A stretch of 64,000 nt of DNA from Lonicera japonica (taxonomy: Eukaryota; Streptophyta; Magnoliopsida; Dipsacales; Caprifoliaceae), in contig CM038470.1 in assembly GCA_021464415.1 (NCBI GenBank), positions 23,833,601 to 23,897,600 of the forward strand, in the 5' to 3' direction. The notes beneath the pieces are model-generated. The model was given only the letters and a program-made list of their open reading frames with translations, had not been told where the DNA came from and did not search any database. This document shows positions 1 to 12,338 of this stretch, piece by piece (the stretch's first letter is position 1; the number at the start of each line of letters is the position of its first letter). The translations under genes and the position numbers were made by a program.

Positions 1-606
1 AAACAACCTAATTTTATAAATAAATATTTAATTATAGATAAATATTTTATTTGTTAATATTTCTCATATGATAAGATTTTTGTAAAAGTAACTTACATTT
101 TTTTTATATATACGTAATTGACTTAGAGTAAAATGTATTTTTAGTAGGGAGTTGGAAATATATAAACAATATAATTTTATAAATAAATATTTAATTTAAT
201 AAATAAAGTTACACTAAGAATTTTGGTAGGTTTGAAATACTATTTTATTTATTGGCGAATTAAACAAAACCCATCATTATAATCAATATTACCAACATGC
301 CATAATAATCTTGAGACGTTGGATCAAAAGATAAATATTTACATTAAATTTGAGCCACCAGTTGAGAACATAAACATAAAGAGTCATGATATATTAGGAC
401 TGACCTGATTTATTAATAGACTAAATAATGTCCGTGCCTACGGCAGGATTTGATTGTGCATGTATGTAATTGGTGACACTATCTAAAATCATATGTATTG
501 TTACTTTTTTTTATATCTATAACTAATCGTAAATTTAATATTTTTTTATCTCATATTAAGAATTTTTATTCCAACTTTGCTATTTCTCTTATAAATGGTT
601 TAAGTT
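1..606. other. AT-rich intergenic DNA, no gene
   Basis: No coding region is seen. Positions about 330-420 contain a stretch (gagccaccagttgagaac and following) that recurs with few changes at 12230-12300, just outside the right end of the large MULE, so part of this DNA is a dispersed repeat. Confidence 0.6.
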
Positions 607-614
607 CGAGGAGG

Positions 615-1564
615 CAGTGACAAAGCCAGGATTTGAGTAAACCGTGGGCGAAATATGAAGCACATTAAATCATATTTAAAGTCTTAAAATTTTAATACTA
701 TTTAAAATTTGTCTATTAATATTGTTTTTAATAAAATAAAATAAGTTATTAAATAACTATAAGTATATAACTAATATTCAACAATTACGAATTTAGATTT
801 AAATCACTAAATATTCAATAATTAATCAATAGTTCAAGAAATACACTTAATATTATGTAATTAATAATTGTGCAATTAATCAACAATATAAATAAAATTC
901 AACAATTAGGGGTTTAAACCTAAATCACCAACTATTCAACAATTAATCAATAGTTCAAGAAATACACTTAATATTAGGCAATTAATCAATAATATAAATA
1001 AAATTCATCAATTAGGGGTTTAGACCTAAATCACCAAATATTCAACAATTAATCAAATGTTCAAGAAATACACTTGATATTAGGCAATTAATAAAGAAAC
1101 AAAACTAATATTATGCAAGTAATGAAGGAATAAAGTAATCCCTAATTTTGAAAAGTAAATCAAAAAAATATACCTAAAAATATAGTGGGTTGTGCGCGTG
1201 GTTGTGGTGGTGTGAAGGTTGAGAGGTGGATTGGTGTGGTCATGGTAGCATAATTGTGTATTTGTGTGAGTGAGACAAAGAGAGGCGAGTGAGAGAAATG
1301 AAGAATATAAAAGAAGGCGAGCAACTGTGTGATAGTGATATTGAGATCGTGGTGACATTGGTTTGCTTTGTTTAATTTATGAAATTTACAAGCTTTCAAA
1401 TGGCTCATAAAGTTTTGTCTTTTACAATTACATCAAGTTTATTTTTCTACACATAAGCCTTTATATATATATATGTATTTCAAAAAACATCCAATATATA
1501 GTAAAAAAAATTCAAAACTAACGGGGAGGCGCTTGCCCACTACCCCTTAGTAGCTTTGCCTCTG
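615..1564. mobile_element. hAT-type non-autonomous element (candidate)
   Basis: The left end reads CAGTGACAAAGCC and the right end reads GGCAAAGCTACT...-like when reverse-complemented (CAGAGGCAAAGCTAC), as in plant hAT elements whose ends begin CAG. Flanking octamers cgaggagg (607-614) and caaggagt (1565-1572) match at 6 of 8 positions, consistent with an aged 8-bp target duplication. No transposase is encoded; the open frames inside are low-complexity. About 950 bp long, and it contains the tandem repeat listed next. Confidence 0.5.
780..1090. repeat. Three-copy tandem repeat, period about 106-121 bp
   Basis: Three successive copies each contain caattagggg/tttagac-type text, 'caccaa.tattcaacaatt' and 'gttcaagaaatacactt'. 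Copies begin near 780, 901 and 1007. The first copy is the most diverged. The repeat lies inside the candidate hAT element and encodes nothing recognisable. Confidence 0.8.
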
Positions 1565-1886
1565 CAAGGAGTGGAAAAGTGAGTTGATGTTTATACATAT
1601 AGTATAGTAAACAGTGTATGTTTTAATTTTTTTTAAATAAATATATATTTTGTTAAGTTTAATTTCATATAATCGGATTTTTAGATATATCGAGTTCAAA
1701 TTTGGTAAACCGAAAATTCGACTATTGCCTCTTTATAAATAATGTTAATCCCGTCATAATCCATTTATATATATATCCATTAGTACCTATTGGATCATTA
1801 AAATTCAGAAATTAATGATCACATATAGAATATGTGTATGTCAAGAAAATAGTTGCTTAAGTTTAAATTAATATGTTTACACTTAT

Positions 1887-2653
1887 GGTGTGTTTGTCAC
1901 GCGGGATTAGAGGTGTGATTGGATTAATTAATCATATCCAGTATTTGTTGTCAAAAATGTTAGGATAAACAAATCATATCCTATATTTGGTGCAAGAGTG
2001 TATATGATTTCTTTATTAAATTCCGCGTTTAGTGCAACACGGGATATGATTGGATTCATGATTAATTATCCTTTTATTCCATTATAATCGGATAACATTA
2101 TACCACGCCTACAAATTGTATTATTTTATTCTGTATTTGCCGGATAACAAAATGAATATAAAAATAATTTTTTAATTAATTTATTCCGATCTTCTTCTTT
2201 ACGCCTTTATATATGAAATTTTTTGATCATCCAAAATCAAAGTAAGTCTACTAACAAAATTCACTTATCGTATAATATGTTATTTTTATTTTTCTTTTAT
2301 TAAATGAAGGAATTTATAAGAAACTTTAATTTTATATAAAAAAAAAATTTACATCATAATTTGAAATATACTTAATACCTAATTCGTAAATATTGTATGT
2401 AATATAGAACTTTTCTCCTGTAATAGATTTTTATGAAACTTATTTATAAATAGATTAATCGCATTAGCAAATAAACATTTGTGGACAACAAATAATATTG
2501 CATGTATTTTTAAAACAAAAGCAAGTTATATTATATAATATCCAAACTTATGACATAGGATTCCATCGAATGCAAAGTTTATTAAATCTTTATCCGACTA
2601 ATCTTTACATGTTCGATCCCGCTTAATTCTTATCCGGCACGCAAAACGCCCCC
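1887..2653. mobile_element. MITE-like element with GGTGTGTTTG/GGGGGCGTTTTG ends
   Basis: The left end (GGTGTGTTTGTCACGCGGGA) and the reverse complement of the right end (GGGGGCGTTTTGCGTGCCGG) form an imperfect terminal inverted repeat. Internal sequence is AT-rich with repeated 'ggattaattaatcatatcc'-type text. No target duplication could be fixed with certainty, and no protein is encoded. Confidence 0.4.
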
Positions 2654-2659
2654 TTGTAT

Positions 2660-4002
2660 CAATACGATATTTAAAAATTAAAATTAGTTTTTAGATAAAA
2701 TAAAATTTTATTAATATATTTTGAAAAAATTAATAAATATAATATTATATATGCCTTTGTCACCAACCATTAACTTATTTATTATTATTTTTATTATTCT
2801 TTTCTCACAATTAATTATATTTTTTTTCAAATAAACTGAAATTGCAAATATCATTACTTAAATGTATATAGGACATGATGTCCTTTTTATTTGTCTTTTA
2901 GAAATAAAGATATATTAAAAATTAAAATTCCTATATTTAGAAAATTAATTTCTACCATTCATAATAAGAAAAATATAAACAATTTTGAGAAAGTATAAAT
3001 AATTTTGAGCAATTGAAACTTCCATTGAATTTAATATAGCTAAATGTTAAAATATTATTAAATATTTGATATTGATGGTAAAAACAACTCATACATATCT
3101 AATAATCAAATAAAGGTACGGAAAAATATAATTAAAGAAGTTATTTCAGTAACAAAATCAAAACTAGATTCTAATTTTAATTTAAGCTATTCATTTTTTA
3201 TTTGAATTTATTAATTTTGGTATGATTCAAGTCATAAGAATTTTAATGTAAGAGAATTTCCGGCAAGTGAACATTTTTGTACATGAAATTAAATTTATAT
3301 TAATAATGTTATTTTGAGTAAACTTATGCAATTTGAAAAATAATTATTAAACTGATGTTAGACTATTATTTTTTTAATAAGAAGATTAGTATAAAAAATT
3401 GTGAAATTTAATAATCAATGTTTGTATATCACGTAAAATTAATAATCAATTATATCACGATAAAATTAAAAATATGTATAGATTGTTATACACATATCTA
3501 TTTTAAAATTAAGGCAGTGATTGAATATAAAAAATATAAACAGCACATACCCATTTTTTTAGTTATACTTCCAGTAGTCTAAATTACGTAAAAATATTAT
3601 ACATATCCATTACGTAAAATTATATACAAATCATTATGATAAAATTATAATAATCAATTACAGTACATATAGACTATTCTGATTTTTTAATATTGCTACA
3701 TATAATGTTTGCCACTTTTTAATAATGCTATATATATATACAGATTGTACAAATACTCATTTTATAATCATTATACAATATTATATCGAATATTGTTTAA
3801 TAAACATTAATAGAGAAAAAAAAGTTATTAGAAAAAAGTTTTTACATGTTACAGAAATAAACTATACTTATATGGAGAAATAGAAACGAAGTACAGATGG
3901 AGAGATTTAAAAGTACGTATTAAGAGATCAATACAAGTTAAAATTTATAAGGAGATTAAATACATGTTTAATAAATACTAATTAAGAGATAAATACATGT
4001 TT
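2660..4002. other. AT-rich gene-free stretch
   Basis: No open frame, RNA gene or clear element is seen. The last part (about 3953-4011) is a short local duplication containing 'taaatacatgtttaataaat' twice; the second copy is the insertion site of the large MULE. Confidence 0.6.
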
Positions 4003-4011
4003 AATAAATAC

Positions 4012-4054
4012 GGGTGATTTTAAATGCACCCACTACATTAAGCTTCTCACCCCA
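4012..4054 (+). repeat. Left terminal inverted repeat of MULE 1
   Basis: Reads GGGTGATTTTAAATGCACCC onward and matches the reverse complement of 12004-12046 at 42 of 43 positions. In MULEs such ends bind transposase and often serve as promoter. Confidence 0.93.
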
Positions 4055-4293
4055 CTTAAAAAATTTACATTAACTAATTTTTACCTAAAATAGCTTAATT
4101 GAAATCTGTAAACCCACCCCACCAAAATATTCCACGCTGCCGCTATTTCACCCGAGCGAGCGTAAAACCCCTTCTTCTCTTATTATTCTCGTATTCTTTC
4201 ATCCCCTTCTTCTCTTATTCTTCTCTCAATCTGCAGCCAAACTAATTCTTCTCTCAATCTGCTGCGAAACTATTTTGAAGAAGATTGAAGAAT

Positions 4294-7200
4294 ATGATGT
4301 TGTCTCTCACTTCAACAGTATGTAAATTTTTTTCATTAATTCTATTTGTTTTGATGAAGTGCATCAATTATTGTCGTAATCTATATTTCTCTTTAGTTAA
4401 TTTCCATGAATTAGGCATTAGCTTACTGAACTTTACTTTGTTAATTTCTTGTTATGTGTTTGTTTAGGGTGTGTTTTACAGAGAAATCTGCAGAGAAATA
4501 TATGTAGGGGATCTGCAGAGAAATATATGTAGGGGATCTGTAGAGAAATATGCAGAGAATTTGTTAATCATTAGTTAATTTCTTGTTATGAATTAGGCAT
4601 CTGCAGAGAAATATGCTGAGTGTTGTAGCTTGTTGTATAGAAGATTTTCAGGAAAGTCTATGTAGGGGATGATTATGACAAGGTTGTTAGAAACTGAAGA
4701 CTAAAAGAATACTAGAAATCAATAACTTAAAACAAATTGGATGATTGACTTGAAAACAAAAGCAGAAGCCCTTGGCTTATAACTCTTTACATGACCTAAT
4801 TGAATGAGCAAAAATAGCCCACAATAGCTCAACTAATACTATGTAATAATTGAAACAAATAAAATGTCAAACAAGTAATAACTACCCTAATAAAAGGGAT
4901 ATTATTCTAACAGAAAGGATGATAAACAGAAAAATCTAAAAATAAGGCACTACTCTTCATTCCCTCCCTTAAACTAACTGATGTATAAGCAATTAGTTTA
5001 CTTCAGGCATCACACACACTCCTAACTGATCTCGAAGTTTCAAGTAGGCCTCCAGCTTGTGTGGTTTTGTCATCAAGTCTGCTACTTGATCATTGGTTCC
5101 ACAATGGACTAGCTCAACTACTCCATCTCGAGTTAAATCTATCAGAAAATAAAAACGCACATCAATGTGTTGTTTACTGTGGCCATGCATGATAGGGTTC
5201 TTTGAGAGTTTGATGGTTGAGCTATTATCACAGATCACAGTAGTGCAGCCATTATGTGAATGACTTAAATTTTCTAAAATTCTCCTCATCCACACTGCTC
5301 GACAAGCACAAGCTGCTGCTGCCACGAACTCGGCTTCTGTTGTTGAAAGTGTGACAATAGGCTGTTTCTTTGAACTCCATGCTACTGCTCCTCCACTCAG
5401 AAAAAACACATACCCGGATGTGCTTTTTATATCTTCTAAATCTCCTGCATAATCACTGTCAGTGAAAGCAACCAACTCCTTATTTCCTCCCTTCTTATAA
5501 AAGATTCCATGATCAGCAGTCCCCTTCAAGTATCTTAGAGCTCTTTTTGCAATTTACAAGTGAAGATCTGTTGGTCTTGCCATGAACCTGCTTAATAAGC
5601 TCACAACAAACATCATATTCGGCCTAGTTCTAGTGATATACATAAGACTACTTACTATCTACTTGAAATAGGTTCCATCAATTCTAACGCCTGATTCGTC
5701 TTTACTAACCTTGAGACTAGGTACAATTAGATTCAATACTAAATTACTTCCTTCCATTCCAAAGCGCTTGAACATTTCTAAAGCATACTTTCTCTGGCCT
5801 ACATATATCCCATCTGCTATCTGTAACACTTATATTCCCAAAAAAAATTTTGTTTTTCCCAAATTAGTCATATCAAATACCTTCATCATTGACTCCTTAA
5901 TATTGTTTCCAATTTGCACAAATCAAGCTATAATTTTCAATGTAATTGTCTGTTCCTACTACTTACAATGTCAATTGCAGCCACTTATGACCTGCTGCCT
6001 CTGTTAGCAAATCTTGTGGATTGAGATTCGTGAATTTTTATTTCCTTTCTAATTTTTCTTGGAAGGAAACTGGTAATAACTGCATTATAATAGTTAGTTT
6101 TTATAATATATGCAAAGAATAATTGTCATCTACCACACAAATCATTGTTGTTATCAGATCACCAAAGAATTAATGTTCAATATTATCTGCATATGTATGT
6201 GTGCTCAATTCCTAAAGATACTAATATACAATCCCTTCCCTTGACTGCTTTCTCAACAATCAACACCCGTCCCCTTCATCAAATTAACATATTTAGTTCC
6301 CCTGGGGACCAAAGAATGAATACCCAAAAAAAACAAGAATAGTGAAAATAGTTTAGAAGCGAAGAAACCCGACCAATAATGGTACGGAAATGAGTTTAAT
6401 ATATTTGATTTACTTGTTTAATTAAATATAATAATTAATTTTTTTAGACATTTTTAAGATAAATATAACACAACTTTAATTAACTTGACATATCTCCTTT
6501 TTTCTATTCAACTTTAATTAACTGAACATAAGTTCTTACAACCTACTGTTTATTTTTCTATTCAATAATTAGTTTTTCACATTCTTCATTCATGTTTATA
6601 TAGATATATATTTATGTATTTACATACATACATCAGTTTGTATATTGATGTAAAATATTACTACGGAAGCAGAAAAATCAGTTTGTCAAGCCGAGATTCG
6701 CCATGCCTGGGCGTTAATGTGATTTGAGTAAAAAAAAAATTAGTTATTTTCTCGTTTTTTTGTATTAGCTTCGACTATAGCTAGTCATGATACAATGTGT
6801 TTGAATATCATTGTGAATTTATATATTCTTGCTGGTTTAATTAGTAAACTTTCTTTAGTTGAATAAAGATCAAATTATATTAGAATTTTAATTAGAGAAT
6901 TTGATATTTATTCAACTAAAAGTTATACAAGTTCATTCATAATTTTTTTCCACCCTCACAAATCAACTTGTTCCAGTAATGAGTTAGCTGCAGAGAAGTT
7001 AGAAGAAACTATAGATGAGTTTTTTTTTTCCTTATTTATTCTTCTTCTTCTCCACCTAATAATATTAGTTAAATAAAAATTCAAGCTTCAGAATATTCCT
7101 AACTATAATTAATCCCTTATTTAATGACATTGACAACTTAATTAATTACGTGTGATTCATAGAAACTTTGCTCCATGTATAATGAAGTTTTCAACGTGAT

Positions 7201-10200
7201 TCATAGAATCTTGGTTTTTTTCTAATACTTTTGGTGCTTCTAAGCCATTGTTCCATTATTCCGGTAGTTCTTATTCCAAATTTGGTAATATGTCATCCCT
7301 TAGGTGATGTTTGGTTGATGTTTTGAGTTGAGTTTTTAAAATATGGTGTCATCCATATATATATTTTTATCTAATTTTGATTTTTGGATTTAAAGTTATG
7401 GTGTTTTAAAAGTTTTTTTAGAGAGTGAATGTAAAGTCAAATAAATTTTGGGAAGTGTAAAAGTAGAGTTGATTTTGAGTTGAGTTTTTAAAATTTGGAA
7501 AAAAAAAACCTTACCAAACAGGCCCTTAGTGTGTGAGAGGAAAAATAGATTACCTGTTGTGTTTAGGCTATGTATTATATAATTATTTTGTATATGAACT
7601 TCTAAAAAAATAGATTACTTGTTGTGCTTAAAGCTTTCAAACCCATATACAACACGAAATTGTAGTAGAACATAGAGAATTGATACACAAATGATTGTTT
7701 ATTTATTTTGGTATATTCTAAACCTATGGATTATTTATGAAACATTTTTTGTACAGATTAATAGTAAAAGTGACTCAGAATCACCAAGTCATGAGGCATT
7801 CCATCAAGAAGAAGATAATGTGATATGTGATGATGTGGGATGGGATTGTACAAAATATTTTGTTACAAATCAGGTTCCTTTCTTAATCTCATACTTAAAC
7901 TTAATTATGTGAGATTGTGCTATTAACCCTTCAAATTTACTTATAAGAAACTTATATCCAATAGGTTTTCAATTCACGTGATGAGCTCACTGGATGGTGC
8001 AAAGAAGTTGGTAAAAATTGTGGGACAATTGTTGGCATCAAGAAGTCCGATAATAAAAAGTATGGACGCAAAGCTAGAATTAGTTATGCTTGTGAGCGGA
8101 GTGGTCAATTTAGAGATAGTAGCAAGAAGAACATTGTTGAACCTATGAGACGCACACGTACCAAAAAGTGTGGGTGTCCATTTTTGCTTAAAGGTGTAAA
8201 ACTTCCTGATGAAGACCAGTGGAAGGTTCAAGTTATATGTGGGAGGCACAATCATCCTGTGGAGAAAGACCCGACTTTTGAAGGTCACGCTTTTGCTGGG
8301 CGATTGTCAACTGACGAACAAAAAGTTGTCCGTGACTTAACCATATGTGGGGTTAAGCCGAAAGAAATCCTTCGTGTTCTTAAACAAAATGATCCTACTA
8401 ATGCTTCAACAATTGAAACCATATACAATTTCAAGGCAAAGTATCGGATTGGTGAGATGCAAGGGAGGTCCCAAATGCAACATTTATTACAAATTTTGGA
8501 TGAAAGGAACTATGTAGAGTTTCATAGGAGAAATGAAGACACGGAGGAGGTTTTGGATATCTTTTTTGCACATCCATATTCTTCACAACTACTTAAGTGT
8601 TTTCCTGAAGTCTTGATTATGGACTGTACTTACAAGACAAACAGGCATGGCCTACCTTTACTGGAGATATGTGGAGTCACATCTACAGGTAAGACCTTTA
8701 TTGTTGCACATGCATACTTAAAACAAGAGATCGAGGGAAGTTATAGATGGGCATTACAGTGTTTAAAGGATATCATTAATCCATTTGTAACACCCTCTGT
8801 TATAGTCACTGATCGTGATTTAGCATTGATGAATGCCATTTATATAACATTTCCTAATGTTGCACACCTTCTGTGCAAATGGCATATATCTAAGAATGTT
8901 GAAGGTCGCGGTAAGTCAGTATTCGCTACAAATAAAGAATGGGAGGTATTCTTTGATTCGTTCCATGACCTGATTAGATGTCCCACTGAAGAGTCTTTTG
9001 ATGAAGAATTACAAATAATTATGCTTAAATATAAGGAGAAGAAACATCAAGATCTTCTCAAGTACATCATTGACACGTGGTTCTCCAACTATAAGACACG
9101 GTTTGTTTGTGCATGGACAAATTCAATTATGCATTTTGGCAATGTAACCACCAACAGGGTCGAGTCACAACATGCAGTACTAAAGAAGTACTTAGGTTCA
9201 TCGCAAGGGGATTTGGTTAACAATTTTAAAATGACCCATAACCTTCTTATATCACAGCATGTAGCTATTAGAGCATCATTTCAAAAATCTTTGAGCTATA
9301 ATATGCACGACCACCGTATACCCGACTTCAATTACCTAAGGGGATTCGTATCATGCTATGCTTTGGAGACGATTTTAGAAGAGAAAAAGAGGGGTGAATA
9401 TGTTGGGATCGATGTGTCAAAGTGTGGGTGTGTACTTAAACGAACCCATGGGCTCCCTTGTGCTCACGAGATAGTACAATGGAATCATGAAGGGCGTGGT
9501 ATTCCATTATCATCAATCCATCCAAGATGGAAGCAACTTAGTGATATTTCAAGAAATGCACAAACTAAGTCCATTGATTGTGAGCGAGAAATTTCATTAG
9601 TTCGAAAGAGGTTTGACAGTGCATCTGAGGAACAAAAATGCATGATGTTGAAAATCCTTTTGGAGCTTGGAAATCCAGCCTCAACAAATTTGGAACCCCC
9701 TTCTAAAAATAATGTTGTCAGGGGTAGGCCAAGTAAAGCTAGAAAGAAACCATTGAAGAAAGAGGAAAATAGCACAAAGAGGGATCCTTCCTTATTTGAA
9801 TTTGCAAAGACACAAGAGGAACAACATATACAATTACCAGTTAAGTGCGCTACCACTAGAAAGAGGCAAGCCAAAGTTACAAGAAAAGACAGTAGCTCTA
9901 AGACACAAAGTGAAGAGTCGTGTAAGAAGACTAGTAGCAAGAAACCTAAAATATCAATGTCACTGAAAGAACAAACAAATGAGCAGTACTTTGATTCAGT
10001 ACTAGAAACCTTTGATCCAAAAATTAAAAAATTTATTATTGAAAGGTTAGAAGATGTTGCACCGGACGACCACTGTGGATATAGGTGTTGCGCAGAATTT
10101 TTGGGATTGAGCCGAGATGATGGATGGAAGTTTGTCAGGCAAAGGATGTTGGTAGAACTGACATTGCACAAAGGCTTACATATAGGTATGCTAGGAGGTG

Positions 10201-10842
10201 AAAAAAGCTATCGTGAAATGGAGATTGCACTAGATTATTTTGACATATATAGGTGTTCTAAGAAGTATTGGATGCAATTTCCTGCAATGGGTTGTTTACT
10301 TGCAACAGCATTTAATTGTGTGCTTTGTGTTCTCTCACCAAAACAATATATTACATATTTACCTTTGCGGCTAGGTCCAGTAGATGAGATAAAGATTGTT
10401 CAAATGGTTTTATATGATGATAATCATTTCTTGAAATTCTATTGGAAGGAGGGTGCTCCAATTCCACCTATTATACCAGGCTGGCGCAATCATCGATATC
10501 CCGATGCAAGTGTATGGGAACATATTCTTTTTGACCGCATAAGTGAGTGGAAAAATGTTATTGGCTATCCCTTAGTAGAGGCCCCTTCACTTGAAGATGA
10601 GTTGGTAAGTAGTCATTTATAACACCATTAAAACACATTATTAATTTTGTTAGTTTCTCTACAACAATGGATACTTCAAACATAATTATTAGTTATAGAA
10701 ATGTGCGGTGGTTGAGATTTAATAATGGTTATAATTAATACTATTATAATTTTATAGTTTTAATTTGATTTAAATAACACTCTGATTTTTTTTTCTATAA
10801 TTGTAGCTAAGCGCGCTAAAGGTGCTGACTGACGCAAGCTAA
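4294..10842 (+). CDS. MULE transposase fused to FAR1 DNA-binding and OTU-protease-like domains
   Basis: Proposed exons: 4294-4317, 7757-7873, 7965-10604 and 10807-10842; all junctions are GT-AG and phase 0, giving about 938 residues. The long exon is fully open. In order: FAR1-type zinc domain (about residues 48-125, ending KKCGCPF); MULE transposase core with acidic residues D267 (LIMDCT), D330 (VTDRD) and E447 (NRVES); SWIM finger with C534, C536, C546 and H548; a lysine-rich linker that may be a nuclear signal; then an OTU-like domain with DDHCGYRC (C751) and NHF (H868), so the expected Cys/His pair is present. Known for these families: FAR1/MULE proteins bind element ends and cut DNA; OTU proteins remove ubiquitin. 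The role of OTU here is unknown. The first exon and start codon are inferred only from a matching donor and phase; a start at 7691 is the alternative. Confidence 0.85.
4478..4625 (+). repeat. Short direct repeats in MULE 1 intron
   Basis: The unit 'ctgcagagaaatatatgtag' with 'gggat' recurs two to three times, followed by shorter 'gcagagaaatatg' copies. The repeats lie in the proposed first intron of the MULE transposase gene. No function is evident. Confidence 0.7.
4685..4959 (-). repeat. 3' LTR of truncated Ty1/copia element
   Basis: The segment starts TGTTAG and ends CTTCA, giving the TG...CA ends expected of an LTR. The neighbouring ttccctccctta (4960-4971) is a polypurine tract on the minus strand, which in a retrotransposon lies directly before the 3' LTR. 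The element therefore runs on the minus strand with its 3' end to the left. Confidence 0.75.
4960..6000 (-). pseudogene. Ty1/copia polyprotein fragment (end of reverse transcriptase plus RNase H)
   Basis: The open part (5529 down to 4993, 178 aa) is a typical copia RNase H ending: FTDSDYAGD, STSGYVF, a WSSKKQ stretch, STTEAEF and a C-terminal HIDVR/DLMTK region. Further right on the same strand, residues such as IAKRALRYLKG and RPNMMFVVSLLSRFM belong to the end of the reverse transcriptase, but stop codons interrupt them (for example before IAKRAL and near 5660). Gag, protease, integrase and the 5' LTR are missing, so this is a 5'-truncated dead element. It lies antisense inside the first intron of the MULE transposase gene. 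Confidence 0.9.
6008..7302. other. Intron/gene-free stretch inside MULE 1
   Basis: AT-rich sequence between the copia remnant and the MITE. Short open frames here show no recognisable domain. It is most simply read as the rest of the long first intron of the transposase gene. Confidence 0.5.
7303..7525. mobile_element. MITE, 223 bp, TTA target duplication
   Basis: The left end is GGTGATGTTTGGTTGATGTT and the right end is CCAAACAGGCCC, forming a short imperfect inverted repeat. Both sides are flanked by TTA (7300-7302 and 7526-7528), the duplication typical of PIF/Harbinger (Tourist) elements. A similar sequence lies at 12339-12718. Noncoding. Confidence 0.65.
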
Positions 10843-12003
10843 TTTTGAGGTCCCTTCAATCCAAGATATAGAGTCTGGTAATTAGTCCTTTATAGCATCA
10901 TAAAAGTCATTTTTGATTTTGTTGATTTCTCTAAATGATTGCTAATTCATACATTTTTACTATTTATATAAGTATATATGAGTTTATGATAGAATGGTTA
11001 CTAGTTTTTCAATTATATTTTTACAAATTCACAATGAACTTGAACTAGGTTATAAGATTATGAAAACAAATTATTGTTAGACATTTTTTTTTTAATATAG
11101 AACTAGGCTATTTAATTTTATTTTATTTATGTAATTGCAGCTGAGCGCTTTTAAGTTCCTGACTGGCGAAAGATGATTTCGGTGATTGTTGGCTTCGACA
11201 GTCCTTCTTTACATATTTATTTCCTTTTAGCAGCAAACTTTTCTATTTAGCAAGATTTTTTTTAAGTACTAACCTTCTTTAATTTTTTTTTAGTTTGAAC
11301 ATGTATTAGAAGTGACATTTATGTTAGTATTATGGATCATATATTGTTTCAAATTTTAAAATAATTAGGATTTTTTACTGTCTTGGAATTTCGATGGGGT
11401 TAAATTATTTGAAATTGTTATTATTTTGACTTTGTTATTACATTTTATATACAATTTTAAACCAATCATAGGAGGATTGAAATATAGAATGCTTGTGTTG
11501 TTATGCATCGGCCAAAAGTTTGTTTTATAGAGTTTATTTTTCATGAAAATGGTCATTTTCTACCAAATTCCATGCATATTGTGATAATTTTTTTTTTTTT
11601 AATATTAGAGACAATTATTCAACACATGAACATTTTTTTTCAAGGAAAACAAATTATAAGGAGCCCTCAGTGGCCATTTTTTCCTTGAAAAATATGAAAA
11701 TCAATTATCATGGCTTCCCACATAATTTGTTTTACAAGTAATGAAAATAGCCAGTTAAAATAGTATTTTTCAAAGAATTTAGTTTTCAACATTTACTTGC
11801 TTGGAATTAATTTCCTTGCAAATTTCACTCATAATCAGATGAATTATATGCAATTGAATTTTTGTGGATAGTAACGGCAAATTATTCGTCACTAAATGCT
11901 CATTTTTATAGAGGTATTACTTTTAATAAACTCACCCCACCTAAGGGGTGAGTTGAAAGATTTTTTCAAAAATAAATGGGGTGAGAAGAAAGTTCTCTCA
12001 AAA
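10843..12003. other. 3' part of MULE 1, mostly noncoding
   Basis: Contains the possible alternative last exon at 11141-11176 and AT-rich sequence. From about 11925 short 'ggggtgag' copies lead into the terminal repeat. No other gene is seen. Confidence 0.55.
11141..11176 (+). other. Possible alternative last exon of the MULE gene
   Basis: After a good acceptor (gtaattgcag) the sequence encodes LSAFKFLTGER and a stop, closely resembling the proposed last exon at 10807-10842, which encodes LSALKVLTDAS and a stop after ataattgtag. Both follow the strong donor gtaagt at 10605 in phase 0. The second copy looks like a duplicated terminal exon, giving either of two similar C-termini. Confidence 0.5.
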
Positions 12004-12046
12004 TGGGGTGAGAAGCTTAATCTAGTGGGTGCATTTAAAATCACCC
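12004..12046 (-). repeat. Right terminal inverted repeat of MULE 1
   Basis: Inverted copy of 4012-4054 with a single mismatch. It is preceded by further copies of 'ggggtgag' (about 11932-12010), which may be subterminal transposase-binding repeats. Confidence 0.93.
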
Positions 12047-12114
12047 AATAAATACTTGTATGTTTTTATCACCATTGAAATTAGTTAGGAGATAAATTAA
12101 TTAAGAGATAAATA

Positions 12115-12300
12115 TGAGCCGTCAGATTAAAACACAAAGTCTGAAATTAAATCTAAGCCATCAGTTGGTAAGATAAGTAAAAGTTATATATGAGCCGTCA
12201 GATTAAAACATAAAGACTCAAATTAAATCTAAGCCACCAGTTAAGAACATAAATATAAAGAGTCCTAACATAATGAGACTGGTCTGATTTATTGATAGAT
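12115..12300. repeat. Two-copy direct repeat flanking MULE 1
   Basis: 'gagccgtcagattaaaacac' and the following 'aaattaaatctaagcca.cag' occur twice, about 75 bp apart. A third, partial relative lies at about 345-420. This is a dispersed noncoding repeat. Confidence 0.7.
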
Positions 12301-12338
12301 ACATATTTAAAAGAAAATATATATCTTGGGAAGCGGCC

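Larger units (their letters stand above)
4012..12046 (+). mobile_element. Complete Mutator-like element (MULE) carrying a FAR1-MULE-SWIM-OTU gene
   Basis: The element is 8035 bp. Its ends are near-identical inverted repeats (starting GGGTGATTTTAAATGCACCC; one mismatch in the first 43 bp), flanked by a perfect 9-bp target duplication AATAAATAC at 4003-4011 and 12047-12055. Nine-base duplications are the hallmark of MULE insertion. It encodes one spliced transposase gene on the plus strand. A truncated copia element (4685 to about 6000) and a MITE (7303-7525) sit inside the first intron. The intact target duplication, near-identical ends and open gene indicate a fairly recent insertion. Confidence 0.93.

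Noticed and set aside
9485..10171. Long open frame (228 aa) on the minus strand
   Set aside because: It lies opposite the OTU part of the MULE gene and has no recognisable domain; its openness follows from the opposite coding strand.
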